DNA from: JADJOY01 sp046331705 [NCBI: bacterium]
Lineage (GTDB): Bacteria; JADJOY01
NCBI GenBank assembly: GCA_046331705.1
Contig: JAXLQJ010000085.1
Location: forward strand, 1-22,934
Length of the DNA stretch: 22,934 nt
Direction of reading: 5' to 3'
The position numbers were made by a program, and so were the translations under genes. Numbering within the stretch: position 1 is the first letter of the stretch; every line of letters starts with the position of its first letter. The notes beneath the pieces are model-generated. The model searched no databases. It saw nothing but the letters and a program-made list of their open reading frames with translations, and was not told the origin of the DNA. This document shows positions 5,414 through 13,222 of this stretch, piece by piece.

Positions 5414-7226
5414 GGCACGGACCGCGTCCACGCATCGAGATCGCCGTAATCGAAGTCGTCCTCGAAGATCACGGTGCCGCAGCGCGTGAAGAAGATCATG
5501 GACGGGAAGCGGGGCGGCAGCGTCGCGGCGGTATCCACCGTGCCGGCGAGCGCCGTGTTGAAGCGGAGCGTGAGATCCGGATCGTCCGCCAGCCATGCGC
5601 TGGTGCGGACATCGATCTTCCCGGGCGTGGAGAAGGTCGCGTTGCTCGGCAAGCGCAGCGCGCCGAACACGGCGAGCTCCGTCGACGCCTTGATCGTGAG
5701 CGGACCCGTCGCCGTCAGCGCGACGTCCTCGGGCACCCAGAAGCACGTGTACTGAAAGGAGCCGGTGAACGCCGTTCCGGGAGAAGGGTGCGGGTGCCGT
5801 CGCCATCGCCGTCCGCGAGCTCGGGATCGCCGCCGCAGAGACCATCGCCGTTGGTGTCGGCCTCGAGCGCCGGATCGGCGTCGCAGTTGCGAAAAAACGG
5901 CCCCACGGGAGTCGGCACGGTGACGGATTGGGCGGTGGCGTAGGTCGGATCGGGCGACGCCACCAGCGCTCGCGCGTCGATCGCGGTGGCGGCGCGTGCG
6001 GCGCCTCCCACGGCGCCTCCCACGCCCAGTGCCAGCGCGACGCAGCCGAGCTGGTAGAGCCAGCGGATGGCGGCGTTGAGGCTGGCCCGCGCGACGCGTC
6101 GGCGATCCTCGGTGGGATTCGAGACCAGGTCGAGCGCGCAGGTGTCCTGTGTAGCGCAATCCGTGGGGCTCGAGTCCGATCGGCACAGGTCGTTGCCGCA
6201 CGTCGAGGACCCGTCGGCGACGCACAGGTCGGAGACGAAGCAGGCGCCGGAGGAGTCCGAGAGGCAGCGGTCGGGGCCGCAGCTGCCGGCGGAATCGCTG
6301 GCGCAGGTGTCGCTCGAGCAGGTGCCGGATTGGTCGGAGGTGCAGAAGTCCTCCGTGCAGTGTCCGGACGCGTCCGCGGTGCAGCCATCGCTCAGGCACG
6401 TGCCGGAGGAGTCGGATAGGCACGCGTCGTCGATGCACGACCCCGAGGCGTCCGCGCTGCATTCGCCGCTGGCGTCGGCGAGACACTCGTCCGGACAGGC
6501 CGGACCGCCGTCATTCGCGCAATCTCCGGAGGTATCGGATCGGCAGCGGTCCGACAGGCAGGTGCCGGACGAGTCGCTCAGGCAGGTGTCGGTTTCGCAG
6601 CTCTTCGAGGAATCGGAGGTGCAGCCGTCGCCCGTGCAGCTTCCGGACTTGTCGGAGACGCACCCGTCGTCCCCGCAATCCCCGGACTTGTCCGAGATGC
6701 AGGCGCCCGAGAGGTCGCTCGGGCACTCGCCGCTGGCGCTGGGGCCGGCGTCCAGCGTGCACGCCCCCGAGGAGTCGGCGACGCATCGGTCGGTGACGCA
6801 GTGCTTGGACGCGTCGCTCACGCATGCGTCGGTGGTGCAATCCCCCGAGGCATCCGACTGGCACGTGCCGCTCGTGTCCGCGCCGCAAGCGTAGGTGTCG
6901 TCGCTCGAGCACGCGGGGCCGGTGTCGAGGGTGCACGCCCCCGAGGAATCGGAGACGCAACGATCGATCGTGCAGTCCAGCGATCCATCGACGTCGCAGA
7001 GGTCTTGGGTGGTGCAGGTGTGTCCGGCATCGCCGCTCGCGCAGGCATCGGCGGTGCTGCAGACGTCGTCACCGCACGGCGCCCGTGCCCGCGCCGGCGT
7101 CGCGGTTGCGAGTCGCGAGAGGTTCACGCGAGCGAGCGCTGGCTTGGCGGGCGCGAGCCCGATCGCCAGCCAGCCACCCGTGAGCCGTGCCAAGCCTGCC
7201 AAGAAACGTCGCCGGAACATGTTCAT
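5410..7226 (-). CDS. Tat-exported Cys-x-x-Asp repeat protein, candidate radical SAM substrate (apparent frameshift)
   Basis: The frame starts at ATG 7226-7224, overlapping the radical SAM stop by four bases (ATGA). The N-terminus has a twin-arginine signal (RRRFLAG, then a hydrophobic stretch ending APAKPALA). Residues about 51-366 (nt 7076-6129) hold about 46 Cys, roughly 40 of them in Cys-x-x-Asp, in a 13-residue unit like CLSDSSGTCLSDG. A hydrophobic stretch follows near residues 385-410 (LGCVALALGVGGAVGG), then a calcium-loop-like DTNGDGLCGG...DGDGDGT segment. The frame then stops at 5715, but another frame continues smoothly (SPGTAFTGSFQYTCFW) to a stop at 5410. One extra G in the run at 5786-5788 restores a 605-residue product. 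The C-terminus reads FEDDFDYGDLDAW. Inferred to be modified by the upstream enzyme; alternatives are a metal-binding or disulfide-rich surface protein. I do not recognise a named family. Confidence 0.75.
6129..7076 (-). repeat. In-frame 39-bp (13-residue) Cys/Asp coding repeat array
   Basis: The stretch encodes degenerate copies of C-x-x-D-x-S-G-x-C-x-x-D-x. CLSDSSGTCLSD occurs twice identically. Spacing varies slightly between units (insertions such as AGPSASGE or GGPAC), and third positions differ, so the array has been kept under protein-level selection and is not a recent DNA-level expansion. Confidence 0.8.
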
Positions 7227-8689
7227 CCTCCCGGCGCGGCCACGGGCCGGACGAAGGCATCGTCGGGAACTCCGAGCGCCGCGTTGATGCTCATCGCGCA
7301 CTCGATCTGGTGGCGGATGAGCCGGCAGCTCCGCGCCTGATCGGGCTGCTCGAGGCCGCCGCTCGCGTCGACGGCGTGCTTCCAGCAGCCTCCCCCGCAT
7401 TGGTAGCGAGCCCAGCAAGCGTTGCAGCCGGGACGTGCATCGACCGTGAGCGACCGCATCCGCTTCGCGAGTCGATCGTCGCAGCCGGTCCACACGTCGC
7501 CCATCCGATAGTCGGGCATGCCCACGAAGCGGTGACAGGGATAGAAGGCGCCGTCCTGCGCCAGCGCCAGGTAGCTCCGCGCGGCCCCGCAGTGGTGGGC
7601 GAGGCGCTCCTCGACGACGCGGGTGCTGCGCACGAAGCGCACCAGGTTGGTGAAGGGCAGCGGTCGGTTGCGTCGGACGCGGTCGACGAGAACGGCGGCG
7701 AGCCGCTCGGTCTGTTGCTCCAGCGCGGCGATGTCGTCGGGGCCGACGCACGCCGGGCTCGCGCCGATCGCGGGCTCGACGTGGACCGAGCCGAACCCGA
7801 GCCTGAGCAGATGGTCCACGATCACGGGCACGTCGACGAGGCCGCTGGCGACCGTCACTCGTGCCGGCACGCGCCCGGGGCGCGCGGCGACGAGCCGCCG
7901 GACGCCGGGCAAGATCTGGTCGTAGGTCGGCGCGCCGCCGGCGAACCGCCGATTGGCGTCGTGAATCATCGCCGGACCGTCGATCGAGACCTGGCAGCCC
8001 ACGCGCTCGGCGATCAGGAACGAGACGACGTCCTCGTCGAGCAATGCGCCGTTCGTCGACAGCGAGAAGCCGAGGCGCTTGCCGCGGGCACGCGCCAGCG
8101 CGCGCGCCTCGGGCACCAGCGTCCGGATCAGCTCGAACGCGAGCAGCGGCTCGCCGCCGAAGAACACGACGTCCACGTCCCGCGCTCTTCCCGACGCATC
8201 GAGGAGAAAGGCGATCCCGGCGCGCGCGGTCTCGATCGACATGCCGCACTCGTCGGACCCGTAGAGGTGCGCCGTCGAGCGCCCGGGCTCGTGCTCCTCG
8301 GCGCCGTAGCAATAGCGGCAACGCATGTTGCAGCCGTGCGTCACCATCAGCTCGAGGTGGCGCAGACCGCGCGAGCGCGCAGCCGCGCGGGATGCCGCGC
8401 GCGGCGCGCGGCCGAGGATTCCGCGGGTGCGGAGCAAGGCGAGCCCCGCCTCCACGTCCCTGCGACGATATCGGTACGCGAGCGAGCGCGCCGGATCTCC
8501 GCTATCGGGCGTCGCCAGCGCGGCGATCAGCTCCGCGACCAGCGGCGTGATCTCGTAGAAGAGCTGCGAGGCGACGTCGAAGAGGATCTGCCTGCCGAGA
8601 CGCTCGAAGACGTGCACTTCGGCGAGGCGCTCGCGAGGAATGTGCGCCGTGGGCCTGCGCCGCACGACGCGCTGGAGCCAGCTGCCCAT
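7223..8689 (-). CDS. Radical SAM/SPASM peptide maturase (SCIFF/QhpD-like)
   Basis: A 488-residue enzyme expected to make radical-based crosslinks or other changes in a peptide substrate in the cytoplasm. The radical SAM cluster motif is CNMRCRYC (Cys120, 124, 127), with the SAM-contact motifs GGEPLL (178-183), STNG (211-214) and SIDGP (235-239). The C-terminus has a complete SPASM pattern: Cys367, Gly380-x4-Cys385, then Cys422-x2-Cys425-x5-Cys431-x3-Cys435 and Cys455, ligands for two auxiliary clusters. The N-terminal 100 residues (HVFERLGRQILFDVASQLFYEI) resemble the peptide-recognition-like region of SCIFF and QhpD maturases. The ATG at 8689 is preferred to an upstream ATT because GGGAG precedes it by seven bases. 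The gene is first in a coupled operon; the overlapping downstream gene encodes the Cys/Asp-rich repeat protein, its most likely substrate. Confidence 0.88.
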   Translation of the reverse strand: MGSWLQRVVRRRPTAHIPRERLAEVHVFERLGRQILFDVASQLFYEITPLVAELIAALATPDSGDPARSLAYRYRRRDVEAGLALLRTRGILGRAPRAASRAAARSRGLRHLELMVTHGCNMRCRYCYGAEEHEPGRSTAHLYGSDECGMSIETARAGIAFLLDASGRARDVDVVFFGGEPLLAFELIRTLVPEARALARARGKRLGFSLSTNGALLDEDVVSFLIAERVGCQVSIDGPAMIHDANRRFAGGAPTYDQILPGVRRLVAARPGRVPARVTVASGLVDVPVIVDHLLRLGFGSVHVEPAIGASPACVGPDDIAALEQQTERLAAVLVDRVRRNRPLPFTNLVRFVRSTRVVEERLAHHCGAARSYLALAQDGAFYPCHRFVGMPDYRMGDVWTGCDDRLAKRMRSLTVDARPGCNACWARYQCGGGCWKHAVDASGGLEQPDQARSCRLIRHQIECAMSINAALGVPDDAFVRPVAAPGG

Positions 8690-8856
8690 CTCGCGCTCCC
8701 GGGCGAGAGGATCGATTCCACCCAATGCAGCAAGGACCGCGCCGGGGAGCGCGCGGCGCGTTCACGGTCCCTTGCGCCGACTCGCGTCACGCGGGCGTGA
8801 CCTGGCTCGGCGCGCGCCGTCGACGCCGGTAACGGGTCCCGATCCGTTCCGCCTCG

Positions 8857-10635
8857 TCACCCGCCGCCGGCCTGGAAGCGCCGTACGAACGCGAGGAAAT
8901 CGAGCCAGCTTCCGTCCACCGAGAGCTTGCCGCTAGCGAGCGCCGCGGCGGGGTTCTCGAGCTTGAGCGCCAGCTTCTTCCAGGTGAGCGAATCGGTGGT
9001 GAGCGTGGCCACGGGAGTCGGCGTGCCGGGCAGCGGCTCGCCGGCGACGACCTCGGCGATGCCGCGCCGCACGGTCACCACGAAGCGCTCGCCGGTGTCC
9101 GAGAAGCGCCACACGACGGACTCGTGGAGGTCGAGCGTGCTCGCGGCATCGAGTCGCGTGGCCATCGTGCGGAAGAAGAGATCCAGCGGAATCGGCGCCA
9201 GCGCCTCGTCGTCCGGGTGGGACTCCGCGCTGGCCGCGAGGCCGTGCTCGGCCTCGTAGGCGCTCTCGAGGAGGTAGGCACGTCCGTTGGTGTTGGCCGT
9301 ACCCGCGGCGAGCCGACGCAGCGCGCGCGCGAACGTCGCGTCGATGTCTGCGCTCGTGCTGCTCGGTCCGGCGCTCGCGCGGAGCTTGCCGAGCAGATGG
9401 ACCGCCCAGCGCGCATCGCCGCCGTCGAGGGCTTGCTTCGCCTGCGCGAGGACGGCGTCCGGCCCGCCCATGAGCCCCACCTCGCGGCGCGCGATCTCGT
9501 CGGGCGGCAGCGGGTAGAGGGCTTCCGGACGGCCGTCGAACCAGCCAAGCGCGTTGGTGTAGATCGCGCGCGCCGACCAGCCGATCTCGCCGTAGGTCTC
9601 GGCGAGGAACGGGCTCGCCCGCAGGTGCTCGGGCAGCACGATCGACGCCGCGAGCGCGTCGAGGGGCTGGCCTCGGTTGGCGCCGCGCACGACCGCGTCA
9701 CGCACCCACTGGATCCCGTCGCGGTAGGTGGTGAGCGTGGTGGCGATCTCGTCGCGACCGTGAAGCGGCCCCGTGTGCGAGGGAACCAAGTGCGCGGGCG
9801 CCTTGCGGCGCATGGCATCGAGGCTCGCGATCCACTCGTCCACGGGGCGCGGGCGCGTGCCGCGGATGGTGTAGAGGTTGGGGAAGGCGCGGTAGAGGTT
9901 GTCGCCGGAGAGCAGCGTGGACTCGCTGGGAATCCACACGAAGAGCTGGTCGTCGGTCTCGCCGTGGGCCTCCACCAGCTCGAAACGCACGCCGCCGAGC
10001 TCGAAGCTGGTCTCGCCGCGGAAGGTGCGCGTCGGCATGCGCAGGCCGGAGTGAAGCGCCGCTTCGAGGTCGGGGCGCCGTCCGAGCGACGAGCACGGCA
10101 GCTCGCTCTCGCTCACGTGGCGGCCGAACTGCCGCCAGCCGCGGGTGCGCTGCGCGGCCTGGAACACCCCGTATTGCTCCACCAGGTGCTGGGTGAACGC
10201 CTGGGTGGCCCAGATCTCGGTGCCCGGCTCGACCCACGCCGAGGCTCCGCCCACGTGGTCGATGTGGCTGTGCGTGAAGATCACGGCGCGCACCGGTCCG
10301 GGTGCCCGCGCCAGCAGCGCCGCGCGGATGGGCGTGGCGCGCGCGGGGGACATGGAGGTGTCCACGACCACGTTTCCGTCGTCGGTGCGCACGAGGATCG
10401 TGTTCGCCAAGTCTTGGCCGAGCGCCACCCAGACGCGCGGCGTGACCTGCTCGACTCGCGGGTCGCCGGCGTTGGCGCGACAGAGCTCCGCGAGCTCGGG
10501 CGGCGCTTGCGCCATGTCCGCCGGGGGGGCGGCGCCTCGCGGGCGATCGCACGCGCACGACAGCAAGCCGACGAGCACGAATGCTCCGCGCGCGAGCGCG
10601 CGGCCGGTGAAGAGCGAAGGCCGTGGACGACGCAT
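8857..10635 (-). CDS. Alkyl (linear) sulfatase, metallo-beta-lactamase fold, probable lipoprotein
   Basis: Predicted to hydrolyse sulfate esters of primary or secondary alkyl chains (SdsA1/Pisa1/YjcS family). The 592-residue product begins with a basic region and hydrophobic helix ending GLLSCAC, a plausible lipobox with Cys27, so it would be exported and lipid-anchored. The zinc motif THSHIDHVGG lies at 121-130 (His122, His124, Asp126, His127), followed by AHGETDD, SGDNLYRAFPN and PSHTGPL, typical of this family. The C-terminal 120 residues (LTWKKLALKLENPAAALASG) match the SCP2-like domain of alkyl sulfatases. Start at ATG 10635-10633; the frame is open far upstream, but that part is not signal-like. 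It is divergent from the sulfatase-fold gene at 10766, with a promoter region of about 130 bases between them. Substrate is unknown. Confidence 0.88.
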   Translation of the reverse strand: MRRPRPSLFTGRALARGAFVLVGLLSCACDRPRGAAPPADMAQAPPELAELCRANAGDPRVEQVTPRVWVALGQDLANTILVRTDDGNVVVDTSMSPARATPIRAALLARAPGPVRAVIFTHSHIDHVGGASAWVEPGTEIWATQAFTQHLVEQYGVFQAAQRTRGWRQFGRHVSESELPCSSLGRRPDLEAALHSGLRMPTRTFRGETSFELGGVRFELVEAHGETDDQLFVWIPSESTLLSGDNLYRAFPNLYTIRGTRPRPVDEWIASLDAMRRKAPAHLVPSHTGPLHGRDEIATTLTTYRDGIQWVRDAVVRGANRGQPLDALAASIVLPEHLRASPFLAETYGEIGWSARAIYTNALGWFDGRPEALYPLPPDEIARREVGLMGGPDAVLAQAKQALDGGDARWAVHLLGKLRASAGPSSTSADIDATFARALRRLAAGTANTNGRAYLLESAYEAEHGLAASAESHPDDEALAPIPLDLFFRTMATRLDAASTLDLHESVVWRFSDTGERFVVTVRRGIAEVVAGEPLPGTPTPVATLTTDSLTWKKLALKLENPAAALASGKLSVDGSWLDFLAFVRRFQAGGG

Positions 10636-10765
10636 GAGCGAACCCCCCGTCGCGGCCGCCGTCGCGACCGGGTTTGGATGAGTCAACGAGGCGCGGCATG
10701 TTAGCGCCCGCGCGCGCGATCGTCCGCGCCGCGTGCTCGTCGACTCTCGCCGCCCGTCCACCCGC

Positions 10766-12172
10766 GTGAACTCCTCTCCGTCGTTCCAGCGTTCACGGTC
10801 CGGTCGTGACCCACGCTTCGCGTTGGCGCTCGTCGCGCTCGCGCTGAGCTGGGCGAGCGCCCGCGCGCAGACCGCTGCGGCGCCGGCGCCCGAGGCGCCG
10901 AAGGACATCCTGCTCGTGAGCTTCGATGCGCTCCGTCAGGATCATCTCTCGGTGTTCGGTTACGCACGGCAGACGAGCCCCACGCTCGAATGGCTGGCGA
11001 GCCAGGGGACGGCGCTGCGCGACGTGGTGCCCGCCGGGCTCTCGACCAAGACGTCGCTCACCTCGCTGGTGACCGCCCTCGAGTACCGCACCCATCACAT
11101 CCTGCAGAAGAACGAGCACCTGCCGGCGAGCATCGTCACGGTGGCCGAGGCGCTGCGCGATCAGGGTTACGCGACGGCGGGGTTCGTCGCGACACCGCAC
11201 CTCGCCGCGGAGCTCGGTTACGACCAGGGCTTCGATCGCTACGAGGACTTCGCCGGCGCCGGCAAGCACGCGGTCAGCGCCGCCGAGGTGCGCGATCGCG
11301 TGCTCGCGTACCTCGACGAGCCGCTGCCGGCGGGCCGCCGCGCGCGCTTCGTCTACGTGCACATCCTCGAGCCGCACCCGCCGTGGCTCGATCCTTCGCC
11401 GTGGCTCACGACGAAAGAGCCGGGGAAGCGCATCTTCGCGTGTGTCGAGCTGCCGCCGCCCGAGAAGGTGGCGAAGATCACGCCCCAGCGGCTCACCAAC
11501 CTCGTGGCCAAGTACGACGGCGCGATCCTCGCGGGCGATCGGGCGCTGGGCGCGGTCGTGGACAAGCTGCGCACGCAAGGACGGCTCGCGCGCACGGTCA
11601 TCGGCGTCACCACCGATCACGGGCTCGAGCTGCTCGATCGCTACTCGGCGAGCCACGGCTGGAACCCGTTCGACGAGGTGGCGCGCGGGTTTCTGGTGCT
11701 CTACGACGGGTCGCGTCCCTGGGGGCCTGCGCCCAGGATCCAGGCGCGCAACGTCGACGTGCTGCCGACCTTGCTGGCGCGAGCCGGTGCGTCGCTGGTG
11801 CCGAGCTTCCAGGGCGTCGACGTCTTCGGTGCCACCGCCAAGGTGCCCGAGATCGCCTTCAGCCGCGGCAACCATTGCGTCGCGGTGCGCACGCTCACGC
11901 ACAAGCTGATCTGGATCGACTTTCCCGCCGACGTCCCGTTCCCGGCGAGCCTGACGCGCGGCTTCTCGCTCTTCGACCTGCGCACCGATCCCGGCGAGCG
12001 CCGCGACGTGAAGGGCGAGCAACCGGAAGTCTTCGCCAAGCTCCGCGACGCGTTCCTGGCGTTTCAGCGCGACGAGGGCGCGAAGGCCGAGGATCCCGCC
12101 GATCCCAAGCACACCCAGGGCCTGAGCCCCGAAGCGCGCGAACGCCTCGAAGCGCTCGGTTACGTCGAATAG
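10766..12172 (+). CDS. Exported sulfatase / alkaline-phosphatase-superfamily hydrolase without the formylglycine motif
   Basis: A 468-residue protein with an N-terminal signal peptide (hydrophobic LALVALALSWASARAQ). Metal-binding elements of the sulfatase fold are present: ILLVSFDALRQDH near the N-terminus, HILEPHPPW in the middle and TTDHGLEL towards the C-terminal half. At the nucleophile site the canonical C/S-x-P-S-R is replaced by AGLSTKTSLTSL, so it cannot carry formylglycine; a Thr or Ser may act as nucleophile as in phosphotransferases and phosphatases of this superfamily. The GTG at 10766 is chosen so that a signal peptide of normal length results; GTG at 10733 is in the same frame, and neither has a clear ribosome site. 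The final residues (LSPEARERLEALGYVE) are a C-terminal ending often seen in this group. Substrate unknown. Confidence 0.8.
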   Translation: MNSSPSFQRSRSGRDPRFALALVALALSWASARAQTAAAPAPEAPKDILLVSFDALRQDHLSVFGYARQTSPTLEWLASQGTALRDVVPAGLSTKTSLTSLVTALEYRTHHILQKNEHLPASIVTVAEALRDQGYATAGFVATPHLAAELGYDQGFDRYEDFAGAGKHAVSAAEVRDRVLAYLDEPLPAGRRARFVYVHILEPHPPWLDPSPWLTTKEPGKRIFACVELPPPEKVAKITPQRLTNLVAKYDGAILAGDRALGAVVDKLRTQGRLARTVIGVTTDHGLELLDRYSASHGWNPFDEVARGFLVLYDGSRPWGPAPRIQARNVDVLPTLLARAGASLVPSFQGVDVFGATAKVPEIAFSRGNHCVAVRTLTHKLIWIDFPADVPFPASLTRGFSLFDLRTDPGERRDVKGEQPEVFAKLRDAFLAFQRDEGAKAEDPADPKHTQGLSPEARERLEALGYVE

Positions 12173-12193
12173 CGCGGCGCGCGGGCCGCGCTA
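12170..12193. terminator. Stop-to-stop hairpin between convergent genes
   Basis: TAGCGCGGC (12170-12178) is the exact reverse complement of GCCGCGCTA (12185-12193), nine pairs around the loop GCGCGG. The two TAG stop codons, one from each convergent gene, form the base of the stem, and the whole 18-base gap lies inside the hairpin. No U tract follows in either direction. Confidence 0.5.
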
Positions 12194-12901
12194 CCAGCTG
12201 GTGTGCAGCGCGAAGTGGCCGCGGCTCGGCTCGATCGCGAGGAATTGGTGCTCGCCCTGCGAGCACGAGCCGCTGTTCAGGAAGAGCTTGTCGCCGTGCT
12301 CGGCGCGGGTGCCGATGTGGGTGTGGCCGGTGACGATCACGTCGGCCTGCTTCATGCGCGCGAGGCCGATCGCCCAGCGCTGGAACGCGCAGTGCTCGGG
12401 GTCGGGGCGCGCGCCGCGCACGCGGTTGTCGATGCGGTCGAAGGTGCGGAAGATCGCCCGCAAGCGCATGCGCAGCAGCCAGCCTCCGGCCCAGGATCCG
12501 AACTCGCCGAGCCAGCGCGCGCGCTGCCAATGCCAGTCGTAGTCGTGGCCGTGGGTGAAATAGAGGTTGGTGGTGCCGAGCGTGGTTACCCAGCTCGATG
12601 GCGCGCGATCGACGGCGGCGCTCACGAGGTCGTGGTTGCCGTGGACGTAGCGATACTTGGGCCCGCGAAAGCGCGCGGCGATCTCGGGATGGGTGGCGCG
12701 GACCTGGGCGAGCTCGTGGGCTTGCGCGCGCGGCCACCGTGAGCGCAGCGTCTCCCAGATGTCGCCGAGGAGCACGATCGAGCTGAAGCTGTCCTCGAGG
12801 AAGTCCAGGAAACGCAGGAACTCGTCGTCCTCGTGACGGAACGCGTCGGAACGATCGCGGCGTCCCAGGTGCAGATCGGAGATGACGGCGATGGCGCTCA
12901 C
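12191..12901 (-). CDS. Calcineurin-like metallophosphoesterase, LpxH-like
   Basis: A 236-residue enzyme with the full metallophosphoesterase motif set: SDLHLG near the N-terminus, LLGDIWE, GNHD, FTHGHDYD and GHTHIG. Size and motif order fit UDP-2,3-diacylglucosamine hydrolase (LpxH), which removes UMP in lipid A synthesis, and related YbbF-like enzymes; which one cannot be settled here. The region between HGHDYD and VTGHTH (WHWQRARWLGEFGSWAGGWL) is Trp-rich and could contact a lipid or membrane, consistent with a lipid substrate. Start is GTG at 12901-12899, immediately before the first motif, with AGAGGAT about ten bases upstream. The gene is convergent with the sulfatase-fold gene and divergent from the HEAT-PilT gene. 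Confidence 0.8.
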   Translation of the reverse strand: MSAIAVISDLHLGRRDRSDAFRHEDDEFLRFLDFLEDSFSSIVLLGDIWETLRSRWPRAQAHELAQVRATHPEIAARFRGPKYRYVHGNHDLVSAAVDRAPSSWVTTLGTTNLYFTHGHDYDWHWQRARWLGEFGSWAGGWLLRMRLRAIFRTFDRIDNRVRGARPDPEHCAFQRWAIGLARMKQADVIVTGHTHIGTRAEHGDKLFLNSGSCSQGEHQFLAIEPSRGHFALHTSW

Positions 12902-13222
12902 GGCGAGTGATCCTCTCGAGCTCTTGCACCTCAAGAGTAACCTGCCGGTGCGACGTCGGCAGGGAGCTGCAGTGACGGCAGGGTGACGCGGCCGGCGATC
13001 GAGCGGGGCGCTCGTCCATGTCGAGCACTGGCAATCGCGATGGGTAGCCGTGGTACGATCGCGCGCCTCGTGATCGCTCGCTGCGGCGCTCGCGCCGAAG
13101 CGGCCTCCCTTCGCGATCCGCGGGGTGAACACCAATCCGAGTGGGCGACGCCGCGACTTCCGCCGCGGGGCTGGAAGCCGTAACCAGCGCGTCGCACCTG
13201 CGGACCGAGGCGGAACGATCTC
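12902..13222. promoter_or_regulatory. Divergent intergenic region with two inverted repeats
   Basis: This 321-base gap separates divergent genes and holds no convincing ORF. Next to the metallophosphoesterase start lie CTCTTG-CACCT-CAAGAG (12921-12937) and CCTGCCG-N9-CGGCAGG (12941-12963), both perfect inverted repeats. They could be operator half-sites or RNA hairpins in the minus-strand leader. TACGAT at 13054-13059 is a possible -10 towards the HEAT-PilT gene, but no good -35 is visible. GAGG at 13207-13210 lies 12 bases before the ATG at 13223. Confidence 0.3.

Noticed and set aside
5715-5800. Programmed -1 ribosomal frameshift in the Cys-rich gene
   Set aside because: No slippery heptamer in the correct phase is visible near the join; a one-base homopolymer error explains the data more simply.
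6129-7076. Regularly spaced DNA repeats resembling a CRISPR or satellite array
   Set aside because: Units are about 39 bp, vary in sequence, and stay in one protein frame with conserved Cys and Asp codons; there are no unique spacers.
7187-8800. 537-residue open frame on the plus strand
   Set aside because: It is antisense to the radical SAM gene, whose product has complete family motifs; long antisense frames are expected at this GC content.
9124-10704. 526-residue open frame on the plus strand
   Set aside because: It is antisense to the alkyl sulfatase, which has clear zinc-site and SCP2-like motifs.
13029-13043. Possible sigma54 promoter (TGGCA element) before the HEAT-PilT gene
   Set aside because: TGGCA is present, but the required GC element at the -12 position with correct spacing is missing.
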